A stretch of 64,000 bases of DNA from Chondrilla cf. caribensis. Taxonomy: Eukaryota; Porifera; Demospongiae; Chondrillida; Chondrillidae. The translations under genes and the position numbers were made by a program. The DNA is taken from assembly GCA_964020155.1 (NCBI GenBank), contig OZ026550.1, forward strand, positions 2,516,352 to 2,580,351, read 5' to 3'. Under the pieces are notes generated by a model. It searched no databases and had not been told where the DNA came from. It saw only the letters and a program-made list of their open reading frames with translations. Of this stretch, positions 15,701 through 26,200 are shown one piece after another. Position 1 is the first letter of the stretch; every line of letters begins with the position of its first letter.

Positions 15701-17362
15701 GGAACAGGATTGTCTACCCAATAGTGCTGTCAGGGGATTCATATTTCTACTGTAAGTTAATGCAAGTTTTACAAAGGACTCGATATTCTAGTTTCGTTAA
15801 TATTTCTACAAACAGTGATGACCTTATTGTCTATCATTGAGCTACGTATCCTCGTAATCGGAATACTCACTACAGACAATAATCGTACTAACATACACTA
15901 ATGTACATGCATGTGCATACTGTACCTCACATGATTATACCATGTCTGCATGACCATATTGAACACGAGTAAATAGATCAGAATCTTGTGATAGTTTGCC
16001 ACAAGGATATTCCACAGAGTATCTCTCTCCTGTGGGGCAGAATACAGCGATAAATGAATGTAAGATCCAAATATTATAAGCTTTGTTCATTTCTGGGGTT
16101 TCAATGTACATGAAATCCCAGGAATGTATTGGTAGCTCTTGTTGGAATTAAAGTAATCACTGCTTACAGGTACAGGTCGTATATCTACATCCAGGATCCT
16201 CCAAATTGTCCTTAAGGCACCCTGTTGAAGCTGCTGACTGTTTTCTTCGAAATCTCTACTAGCGTTTTGAATTCACCACTTTCGTTTACAATGCATTTCT
16301 TCGCGTGTAGACATATTGTAGTACCATAGACTCTCTATACTACGTAGTATAGAGAGTCTATGATAGTACATTTCTACTACAAAGCTAGCCCCCAAACCAG
16401 AAAGTGTTCCTACGTACGCCCATGATAAGTATACATTGTCGAGAAGATATTCGTATTTGTACTTAAGTACATACATGCATGGAACAGTTATCTTTCCTGC
16501 CTAAACTTGGAAGAGCAATTGCAAAGAGCAAAAGGTGATGTGCATCACAAGATATCAACCATTGTACTTACATAATACATATATACTACAATAATATATA
16601 CACTGATTGAGGGAAGACTGACAAGAACCCGTATTGATAGTTTGTAGTCTTGAAGGCAACTAGAGTACTAGCTCAAAGCTGGCTGGCCATCCCAAGCTAA
16701 GGTAAAATGAGGTAATCGAGTCCCATGGTGAGTAGCCAACACAAATGAAGCAAGTGGATGCCTTCAATGTCAAGTAGGTTGTAACTAAGTAAATGTGGCC
16801 ATCACCAGTCGAGCAGTGTCGTTGTCCACTAATCCCCAGTATTTTGAAGGGGTAAACTCTTCATTCTAATATTAACGGAAGTACGTACATCGCGATCGGT
16901 TCCCCCCATAACCAAGAGTTATACCCTACCCTATCCCGCTCCACCTAACACGCCTTTGCGTGGTGTCCTCGGTACGTCGGTTATAACTACTGTTAACATA
17001 ATTTTCCGTGATGTAGCTATGGACGAGTACTAGTGTTCCCGAAAGACGAAAGAGTTAAGCAGGAACGGTTTTATAGTAATACGTTGCTTCATGATGAACC
17101 AATCAGTATAGAAACATATAGTATGAATGGTTTTGATTGTGTGAAAACCAACTCACGTCAATGACAACGTCCACATCTTCTTCGGTCAGTTTTACGGAAT
17201 TGACCTGAGGAGCAAACATAAGCGATAAACTGATGGAAACACTAACTTTGCCATGAATTATCATTTACTAACCAACATAGTAGCCATTATAGCGAATATA
17301 GCATCGCTAAAGGCCTGCATTCGATCGCCAGAGAAAACGTGTTGTAACAAAGTCTCCGCCAT
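6849..17362 (-). CDS. TMEM175: TMEM175-like endolysosomal potassium channel, 19 exons found
   Basis: Assembled by hand from minus-strand exons with GT-AG borders and compatible phases: 17362-17273, 17204-17157, 16029-15926, 14811-14760, 14676-14641, 13862-13779, 13560-13489, 13415-13323, 10296-10233, 10184-10130, 10059-9953, 9113-9079, 8910-8866, 8780-8709, 8316-8213, 7990-7913, 7520-7455, 7108-7060 and 6941-6849, giving about 449 codons. Repeat 1 begins MAETLLQHVFSG and carries the family motif R-x3-F-S-D (RMQAFSDAIFAIMATML). Repeat 2 carries FFTDGVFATVATLIVLELT. Other family hallmarks are VDKIDNFVIWLNL, LFWFLHHSLFQ, SLALVGFIPFV, STVIFLISMCQIG and CLLVAKMAVFPLI. Members are two-repeat, 12-helix K+ channels of endosomes and lysosomes, usually near 500 residues. 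The 3' end is unresolved: exon 19 ends in a donor, and a short exon at about 6425-6470 may follow. The basic residue of the second FSD motif is not in its usual place, so the exon 9/10 junction is the least certain. Confidence 0.85.
10310..10665. repeat. Decayed minisatellite inside TMEM175 intron 8/9 region
   Basis: Degenerate, roughly 27-33 bp units around the core GTGGTGATATAGCCAGTACA recur at least eight times, with a GGGGGGGG run near 10613-10620. It lies just upstream (minus sense) of exon 9. Confidence 0.6.
11785..12165. repeat. Degenerate short-motif repeat (ATTACGATAGAACTACAG)
   Basis: Variants of ATTACGATAGAA, ACTACGATAGA and ACTACAGT are interspersed about twenty times within the 3-kb intron between TMEM175 exons 8 and 9. 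A weaker trace is at 6630-6700. It has no coding meaning I can see. Confidence 0.6.
12653..13104. mobile_element. pogo-like MITE in a TMEM175 intron
   Basis: The termini CAGTGAATATT and AATATTCACTG are inverted repeats flanked by TA on both sides (12651-12652 and 13105-13106). The symmetry extends outward as TTCAAC/GTTGAA. A related single end lies at 4438-4545. A minus-strand open frame (with STTGKTRRLLLVKAEQIA) may be a transposase remnant. Confidence 0.7.
16325..16362. repeat. Perfect 38-bp palindrome
   Basis: The 19-bp arm CATAGACTCTCTATACTAC is followed at once by its exact reverse complement, with no spacer. It sits in the intron between TMEM175 exons 2 and 3. Confidence 0.95.
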
Positions 17363-18149
17363 TTTCCAACAGTTTGATGATGTCATTCTAATCTGTACCC
17401 AACGTGATGACCTCCAAATTTGATGGTACCGGTAGTCTCTTGTAGTTAGTTAAACTCGAAGTTTGGTCTCTTTCGGCTTCTGATCATTGCGTTCTTGTTC
17501 AGATAATACTGTTCTTGACGTCATCAAAGGAGAAAAATATCATTATAAATTCCCTGGATCCAGATAAGGAGGACCGTGTGTCACGGGCAAACCGGGGATG
17601 GACTGGGGGTTGGGACGCTCTAGGTTTTGGACTGAATATCCGATAATGACAATAATTTAACGTTTCTAATCTCGATCTGCCCTAGCGAAAATTTCAATTA
17701 CCATCGAATAGCAAGGACCTAATGATTCAATGCAATAATTTCAAGTCGTTTGAGTGTGATTCCATCGATAATACTTATAGCTAAGTACGTGTGTCCACTA
17801 TAATCCGTTTTATGGATAACTACAAGTTACTAACTTGAAAAGGTGCTGAAGTGTCTTTCATAGTGTATGTAGCATGAAAGGAGCTCAGATGTTTGTGAGG
17901 TAATTGTATTTCAGTGTGTACCAAATATGGAGTGAATGAATGAAATTCATTACCAACATTCATATGAATAAATTAGTATGCAGTAGTCTGGCAGGAATAT
18001 ATATTGCTGTGTATAGTCACATTGGTATCATACTCTTGTGGTCTTCCGTACTAGATCCAAACCATAGTAGCAATCATTTTAAGATCCATCTACCTAAATA
18101 AGAGGACTGACATAGAGCTGAGCTGAGGTTGTTCTCAGATTCCTCCATT
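17363..18149. promoter_or_regulatory. Shared divergent upstream region of TMEM175 and the C2 gene
   Basis: About 790 bp separate the minus-strand TMEM175 start from the plus-strand C2 gene start, so the two promoters must share this interval unless distant 5' exons exist. No strong TATA box is evident near the TMEM175 start; TATATATT lies near 17998-18005 on the C2 side. The CCAAATATGG site is listed separately. Confidence 0.5.
17931..17940. promoter_or_regulatory. CArG-box-like CCAAATATGG upstream of the C2 gene
   Basis: A perfect CC(A/T)6GG match about 210 bp before the C2 start codon. The wider context AGTGTGTACCAAATATGG is identical to the upstream region of several 7TM array genes. CArG boxes bind SRF/MADS factors in animals; occupancy here is inferred. 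Confidence 0.45.
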
Positions 18150-18673
18150 ATGTTTTCTACGAGTGAGTTTATTGTATCCGTGTATCCATTGTATAATACA
18201 GAGTTAGATTGAATAATCATCTTCTCTTTCCAGTTGCTTGTTGGATTGGTGCAGTGGTATTCATCGGACTGTGCACAAATGAAGGAGAGACGATGAGAAT
18301 GGCCAACCATGTTCCTGGTACCTTAAAAGTGACTGCTATTAAAGCCTATAACCTTCCTGACACTGATGGGTGGTTGGACACAGCTGACCCCTATGCCTGG
18401 ATTGTTGCCTACAGGAGTGATGGTCCACCTATCACTAGATATACTCGTACTATCGGAGGGAATCTAAATCCCGTGTGGAATCAGGAGCTAACATTCGGAT
18501 ATGGACAGTGGACACACTTTTACATCCGAATTTGGGATGAAGATGGTGGATTCAATGGTAATGATGATACTATGACTGGTAACTACAAAGTGGATATCGT
18601 AGTTCCTTGCAGTGACACAGAGAAAATTGCCAATCAGATTGAATGTTCTTATTATGTGGATTATTCTCTTTAA
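18150..18673 (+). CDS. Small secreted C2-domain protein
   Basis: Two exons, 18150-18162 and 18234-18673, are joined by a 71-bp intron (GTGAGT...TTTCCAG). Splicing gives a 150-residue protein starting MFSTIACWIGAVVFIGLC, a clear signal peptide that neither exon encodes alone; this supports the intron. Residues about 32-128 form one C2 domain. Loop 1 (PDTDGWLDTADPY, with D47, D49, D53 and D56) and loop 3 (WDEDGGFNGNDD, with D106, D108, D115 and D116) keep the acidic calcium ligands, so Ca2+-dependent lipid binding is expected. NLNPVWNQELTF is the typical central C2 strand. It resembles the C2 domain that ends perforins, but no MACPF domain is present. The likely role is extracellular or lumenal Ca2+/membrane binding; the partner is unknown. 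Confidence 0.85.
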
Positions 18674-19376
18674 TGTAACAACTCACAACACCAATAATTA
18701 ACACTGAAAATCTGTATCCGTTCATTGTATATCCATATTTTCGTTAATTGCACTGTGCCATCCTGAAAAAGTAACAAATCTATAAAGCATTCATCTTTAT
18801 AATTCAACGATAATCATTTATGCAAACTGATATAAGTTCATTATTTTGTTTTTGAATTAAAGGGGTATATTAACATGGACACATAAATCTTACAAATTTA
18901 CTTAATGTCAATAATATTCAATTGTAGATCATAAAAATGTACATTATAGCAGGCCACCTGCATCATTGCATTCTACGTACAGTATATAACTTTTCAAGAA
19001 TATGTAGTCCAATTGGATCTATACAGCCTGAGCAGTCCTCATGGCGCTGTAGTAAACCATTTTAATATTGTATTTACAACACAAATGCATATTTTCATTA
19101 GATTAAACGATTAATAAACTTTAAGACATGTTTAGCAACATATGCAACTGTTGTGGAGTCAGTTCACTCTAAAACTGATGATATGCCTGAGACATTGTGT
19201 TATGCTCTATCTATAATACAATTATGCTTATTCTAATGTTATAAATATGTAGTTTACCAATTCTACTACAGTCTACAGTCAAACCTCTTTACAACAGCAC
19301 TTTTTACAATGAAGTATAATTATAACAACATGTCCAGCGGGTAGAGATGTATCCACACATGGTAACTGTATTGGTT

Positions 19377-19485
19377 ACAAATTGCTCTTTGATATTGAGT
19401 GAGGTCAGGCCTTTCTATCCTTCTCTGCCCTGCTGCTACCATGAATACCGAGACATGTTATAAGTTAAACAAATATCACATTACA
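19377..19485. repeat. Direct repeat, first copy (second at 20816-20925)
   Basis: ACAAATTGCTCTTTGATA and the following GAGTGAGGTCAGGCCTTTC...ACCATGAATA are nearly identical at 19377 and 20816, and similarity continues through GACATGTT...AAATATCACATTA. The unit is about 110 bp and lacks coding capacity; probably a dispersed repeat. Confidence 0.8.
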
Positions 19486-19645
19486 ACAGTTACTGTTACA
19501 GGAAGCAGTTATAATGACATAGAAAGTGAGAAATCAGGGGTGATGCTAGGGGGTTCAATGTATTTTAAGATGTATAACTATGTAACATCATTGATTTCTT
19601 ATGTAAGATTGCATGTCAACCAAGTAATTAATGTGGACAAGGAAA

Positions 19646-19680
19646 GCACACACACACGCATGCACGCACGCACACACACA

Positions 19681-19745
<65 letters not shown>
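19646..19745. repeat. (CA)n microsatellite
   Basis: CA repeats with CACGCACGCA-type interruptions at the left end. Confidence 0.97.
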
Positions 19746-19746
<1 letters not shown>

Positions 19747-20815
19747 AGTTGATGCAGCAATCTGAGATAGTATTTCATTTAGCTAGGACTGGTGAATTAT
19801 GCAAAACCACAAAGCTAGTTGAATCGGAATTGATACTAATGCTGATGGGCTAGGGTATTGTGATGCAACAATACCATGCAATGTTTAGCTTGCAGCCAAG
19901 AAAATAAATGCTAAAAATTAGCACTTGCAACATGTGTGCTGATGTTTGGTAATTGGCATGTGGTTCATAATGCTTTTTATCTAATATCTAGGGTCTGCAT
20001 GCATGCATCCACAATATAATATCAATGTTAAAACTGAAATGAGGCATTCTACTATGACATGAGTTTAGTAGAAAATAAGAGTGATAAGTAAATTTTAAAA
20101 CAACCTTGATTTATGTTCACTTTGGATTGTTGTTAACAATCCATGCATTCAGTGCATTTTAAAACTAATGTTTTATGCATTAAGACATTTGAAACGTCAT
20201 GAAAGTAGATTCACAATTAATGTCATCCTATGGTTGCCATTACAATCATGAGGGTATTGCCTTATGCACAACATGTACACTGAACATCAATGGATGGCTC
20301 CAGAATTCTATCATCATGAAATCATACAGTCAAAGTAACTTCGATCCATCGGAACATTAAAGGCAATGCTACATTACTACTACAACCACTATATACAAAT
20401 TGGTACCATTGTCCATTAGGATAAAAGGAATGAGCGTGACTAACACTGTGTAAGTAGACGATTAGTTTACAAATTGTTATTGCAGTTTGTATGTAAATTG
20501 TATATTGATGGAAAATTTGAAGGAACCACACTGCAACATGAAAGGCTATACTACAAGCACTAACATAAATGTCATGGTAATGGCTTTGAAATTAGCATTG
20601 CCAACTCTTTGAAAGAAGTCTGTTGCTGCTAAGATTTCCTTCAATTCTTTGATTTCAGTTACCACCCCAGAACATCAAAGGTAGATGTATGTTAACAATT
20701 ATATCCAAGGTTGTATTACTACAACCATCAAATTTGAATGAAAGGGATGAAAGGACTGAGCATGACTTGCTTTGTGAAAGAAGACAATTAGCTTGTTGTG
20801 AACAAATTGCGCAAA

Positions 20816-20925
20816 GTCAAATTGCTCTTTGATATCGAGTGAGGTCAGGCCTTTCTATCCTTCTCTGCCCTGCTGCTACCATGAATACATAGACATGTTG
20901 TTAAGTTAGACAAATATCACATTAA
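20816..20925. repeat. Direct repeat, second copy
   Basis: Partner of the unit at 19377-19485, in the same orientation, 1.44 kb away. Confidence 0.8.
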
Positions 20926-21710
20926 TTGTATAATATACATAGCCTTACATTTCTACATCAGGGTATTAGATAATTATTCCTCAGGTTGACACAGCAAAAA
21001 TGTATTCACTTGGAAATATAATATTGTAATACAATGTATTATGTACCTCATCAAGTCAAGTTGCCTGTATGTAGATAATATGGTAGTAAATGAGCTACGT
21101 AGATATTGCTTTGTTTCATCTTCCTCAAAAGAATACATTTCTTTGCATACAAATGCATAATGATTATGCATGTGAATAAGAAAAAGAAGCTTTCACTTCT
21201 ATGACTAAAATTAGTGGGTGGGAAGGGGTCCACATCAGTAAAACCACAGAAACCTATATACATACATAAATTGAATGCTATAAAACTCATTAAAGCAATC
21301 TGGGAGATGCCTGGATCATAATATAATTCAGACTAACCACTTATCTAACTCATTCCTATCTATGGGTCAGCAGGTGAATAGTGACAACTGCTTTTATGAC
21401 AAAATTATTTTTATTATTTTTACATTACACGTGCATGCATAATATCATTATGTGAGTTTCAATACAAACAGGTCATTGAAGAAATTCTGCTCATATAATC
21501 ATGCAAAAGCCTATATATAGGGCTTTTTGTTCACTATTGGTAACAGTTACTGTTTTCTGGTCACAAAATATTGTGAATGGGAATTGTCTTATAAACTATA
21601 AATTTGTCAAATGTTCCATTGTAAAGCACAAGGTGAACAAGAAACAGAAAGGACAATATACAATATGAATCTCGACCAGCTATTTTCTTTATTTGCTAAA
21701 TAACAGCTTC

Positions 21711-23148
21711 CTACAGCATTGCTTTGTCAATAACTTTCTGTACAGGAAGTAATACATAATAGTATGTATGAATATCATTAATGGTGCTATATAATCATGG
21801 AGAACTCACTGGGATTTCATTCAAATTCTTCTGTATCCATCCTGGAACACTAGCTCTGAAGTGAACCTAACATGTGTTCGAAGTGTTGCAGATCTTAGAA
21901 TAGTGTGGGGAGCCTACATCTTGATATTTCTCAAAACCACCATTCAGTATAGTACGGAAAGGTGAGTACACACATACAACTATCACTGTCAAACCTGCTA
22001 ATTTCCCATTATTGTGTTGCATTTAAAATGGAATGGTCAATGAAATGATAAAGAGGACTTTTTTCAAATGTACTGATCCTTATAGTACAATTAGGCAATA
22101 TACTAATACGTATTATGGTAATTAGATAATATAATTGTGTAATAATTCAGCAAAATGAAATTTTTTGGTGAACGTTACTCAATCATGCCTTCAAGTGGTC
22201 ATACACTCTAATTACCTGCTTTCATGAAAAGCAGATAGAGCAGAAGATAGTTGACATGTCAATTATTGTGATGTACTCACCATTGAAATATATTATTTTG
22301 AAAACAAGACATAATACCTTATAATTGTACTTGAACACAATTTTGTTTTCACTCATCAGGCAAGATGCTAGGGTCTTCTAATCTAATCTTTCGAAATCAC
22401 ACCCAAAAATAACTTATTGTTGAGGAATAGTGTCAAAAACAGCACATTAATTATGAAAAGAGCAGTGTGCTTAGAGAATGGAAGTATCAAGAGTTGAACC
22501 TGAACAATAATTAAAATTATAGGTTGTTCCTGGCTCAGGCTTGTCCTTTCAATTACTCCTCTTTTGGGTCCGAACATTCTTGGGCATAACTTAGGTTTTT
22601 CACCTGTAAGGAGCCAGACAGAAACTATCATAAATATTGAGACAAATTCTGGTCTGTGCGTGTACAAGAGTAGAATAAAAATGAAATTGAAGTTTAAGCA
22701 GTGAACATTAGTACTGAACAGTTAAATTTGGTCTGCAAGCATTTAATTCACTATAGCACAACGTTATGAGAGCATGGAAACCACCTGTGCAATTAATAGG
22801 CTCTGTAACATAATGAGCTAGTAAATATGCAGGTTCTCCTGAAATTTATATATTATTCATATTTGTATAATTGTAATATAAAAAATCAATGATAAAACTA
22901 GACATGATATACTTATGCTCATGTGGTCAAAATGACCAAATCCTTTGATTATTGTAACTCCCGCAACTATAACTGGGACATTTATTGGGAAGCAAAATTA
23001 TTGCGTCAGACCTCTCCTTTTCACAACCCTTCAGTTGAGAAACATTCTGTGATATAAATGTAAAAATTAATAATCTCCCCATTATTTCCTGTAATGCATT
23101 CGAATTGATGTAGTATACCTGTAATAAATCCACAAATGAGTCATTCAT
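21711..23148 (-). CDS. Possible START-like lipid-binding protein, exons partly resolved
   Basis: Candidate minus-strand exons: 23148-23119 (MNDSFVDLLQ, then GTATAC donor), from 23046 (NVSQLKGCEKERSDAI...), from about 22609 (EKPKLCPRMFGPKRGVIER...), 21866-21810 (VHFRASVPGWIQKNLNEIP, clean GTTAG acceptor and GTGAGT donor) and 21737-21711 (KVIDKAML, then TAG). AATAAA follows about 18 nt after the stop. The V-P-G-W-I-x-K stretch near the C-terminus resembles the end of START lipid-transfer domains. The last two exons and the polyadenylation signal fit well. The middle exons do not join in phase as I drew them, so the model is incomplete and the family call tentative. If real, the gene is divergent from the RTX giant gene with only about 110 bp between start codons. 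Confidence 0.3.
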
Positions 23149-23261
23149 CAAGATATTTGTTGCAGCTGTATATACTAATTAATGTACGCTAACTCCTAAC
23201 AATCATACATTTAACTCCAACTCATTTCGTAGGTCCTCGCCTATCAGTGCAAGTGCAAATC

Positions 23262-26200
23262 ATGAGTGTTTTCAAACAGATACTCATTCCACTCTTGTTG
23301 CTGGCATTTTTGACAATATCAGTAGTGTGGGCAAATGTGTACACAGGACAAATCATTGCCATTGTCGATGATACTACGGCTGTACAAGATGCAGCACGCT
23401 ACCTGTTCGAAAAGCATCCTACCATGTCACAAGTGGTAAAGTGGCTTCCAAAAGATCCCAGTAATCCTACTGGTGATAAAGCCTTCAAACTGGTTAAATG
23501 GGATGAAGCCAGCAAAGCATTCCGCGAAGTCACAACAGGATCACCTCCCGTAGCTAAAGCAATAGAAACGCTACCGAAGGATGGCCGAATTCAGGTTGTT
23601 GGTCATGGACAGAACACTGCCGGTACAATTACTCTAGGTGGGATGAGTGCTACTGATTTAGCCACTGCTATCAAGTCCCTCCCTAGGTCCACGGGAGTGG
23701 ATCCCATCAAACGTATCAGTTTAGTGGGGTGCAGAGTGGGTGAATTGACTACTGACAGAAGCACATTTGTAGGTGACAAATTCCCAGAAGTCTTACTTAA
23801 AGAAATGAAAACAGTTGCAGCAGAAGTGAGTTCTCGTAATGGTATTGTTGGCGTAGACTCCACTGGAAGAAAAGTATATGGTGAACAAACACCAACAGGT
23901 ACTGAATGGAGAACACAAGAGGGAAATATCAAAAAAACAGTGGTGAGCTATGATTCAACGGATAAAATACAAAGAACGGTTGAAGAATTCGGAATTTCAC
24001 AGTACCGCAAACCAGAACGTCTGGTTAGAAAGTTTAAGAATACAGGAGGTAGTCTTGAAGTAGAAGAGATACCTGGAGCTGGAGGAGCAGCAGCAGAATA
24101 TGCCAGGTTGAACAATGAAGATTTATTTGGAGCTGTTAGTGCAGCCACGGAAAATCACTTTGGGACAGTCAGTGTTCCTTCTGACTGGGACACCCGAGTG
24201 GAAAGGGAGAGATTTGTGAAAACATTTCTTGATAAAAAAGCTGGAACAACAGAAAGTAAGAAATTGAAAATTCGTGAATTCAGCAGTTATGAAGAACTTA
24301 CCAAAGAGATAAAATACTGGGGAGAAAAAGGATTCCAATTTCCAGAGTATGACAAAACATCAAAGACATGGAATGTACAAGACAAATCTGGGGCCATATT
24401 GAGTGATAAGTATGTTTACTATCGCTATGGTGACTTCGTTTATAGTTTGAAAGTTCAGTCTGGGAAAAAAATCGGGAAAAAAGAGATTGGAGGGGAAGGA
24501 ACACCACATGGCTTAGATCCATTCTACACTTCATTTGTTGGAGTGATTGAAAATGAAGACCCAACCAATCCCGCCACATCTAGAAAGAATTCTGGTGTGG
24601 ATCTATACAAATTTGGAAGTGCATACCACCAAATTCAACCCCAAACAGACGACAATTTCTTTCCTGATGCTAGGAAATGGATGAGTGGAAACCATGACAT
24701 AGGAACAACAAAAACAAATGCAATCAATGGGGAAACCACCATAGCCATGTTCAAATGTGAACCAATCCGTGACTACAGAGTACATCTCACCAACAAGCTC
24801 GGTTTGGATTTAAATGCACATGCACCAGCTTTTGACCGGAATAAATTTTTCTCTGGTCATCCAATAGGACGTGGTGATGCAGGGCCTGCCAGAAATAGTG
24901 GAATGCGTGATGAATTATGGACTGCAACGAAAGGGGATTGGAAGAATTTTAAAGGACCTGCTATTAAGAATTTCATTGGCGCCATTGTTGAGCAGTGGGC
25001 CGAATCCGGCTATAAAGATGAGACCATTAAAGCACAAAAGCGTCCTAGAGATAGCACATCATCGGAAATGTCAGCTCCTAAACGTGTGAAATTAAAAGAA
25101 GGCTTCAAGGAAAGTATAGAAAAGGTATTTAGTGCAGATGTTACAACTGGTTCAGATCTCATTACAGACACTAGAACAATAGCAGGACCACTCTTTGAAG
25201 GACCATATGATGCCAGAGGGATAGAAGAGCCACAGACAGACTCTGTTCAGGGTGAGGTGAATGAGTACCATGGAGGGGAAGATCTGAGCTTACCTTTGAG
25301 AGCTTCACATGCAATGCTGAGGGATCAGCTCTACATCAGCAAAGAAATTGGTGAAGATGTGGAAGCAGAGGAAACTTCTAGTGGAAAAACATATGAAATT
25401 GATGAGGACTCTATCACTGTAGAAGGAAAGAAGGCTACCTATGAAATATATGAACCATCGGATCCATCCTCTCGTCAAACCAAGGAAACAGAATTAGACG
25501 AATCGAAAATGACTTCAAAAGATGTGATGGATGAAATGCACAAGCAAGCTATGGCCCTCCAGGGTGAAGGAGTTAAAGGAAAGATCAATAAAGGCCTTGC
25601 CATCTACGGTACAGTAATGGGAATAAAGGGAACAGTAGAGGCTTTTGAAAGGGGAGACGTATCACATGGTGTTATCAACTTAGCACAAACATTACATGGC
25701 ATTGGAGAGTTGAGTGGCATAAATCAGAAAATATACAAAGCTGCAGGTAAAGCAGTTGGGAAGATAGCAAGCAAGGCTATTGGCAGAGTCAGTGAAGCAG
25801 TGGGCACTGTGTTAGGTGAAGATGCTGGCAAGCTACTCGCTCAAGAAGGGGGAGAACTATTGTCAACAATAGGGGAAGTTGGAGAATTAGCAGAAGACAT
25901 ACCCATTATAGGCACTGCATTTGGTATCTACAACATCTATGAAGATCTGCAACAGCACACAGTCATTGGATATGTTGATGCTGGCCTTGACACATTAATC
26001 ACTGTTTTGGGTCTATTAGGACCAGAAGCTGAACCATTTGTAATTGCCTTAACCATTATTCGCATGGGAATTGACAGTTTTTATACTGACATCAAGAAGG
26101 AGCTGGATTCCCTTCCTCCAGGGGCTAGCACTGGACAGAAGGTTGTAGCAGTTTTGAAGGGGATAGGAGAGGCCATTCTTGACATTTATGACACCATTAC

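Larger units (their letters stand above)
18674..21710. other. Non-coding stretch with repeats
   Basis: No supported gene. AATAAA near 19112 could end the C2 transcript. Near 19270-19330 lies a pogo-like MITE fragment (TACAGTCAAACCTC). A (CA)n tract and a direct repeat pair are listed separately. Confidence 0.5.
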
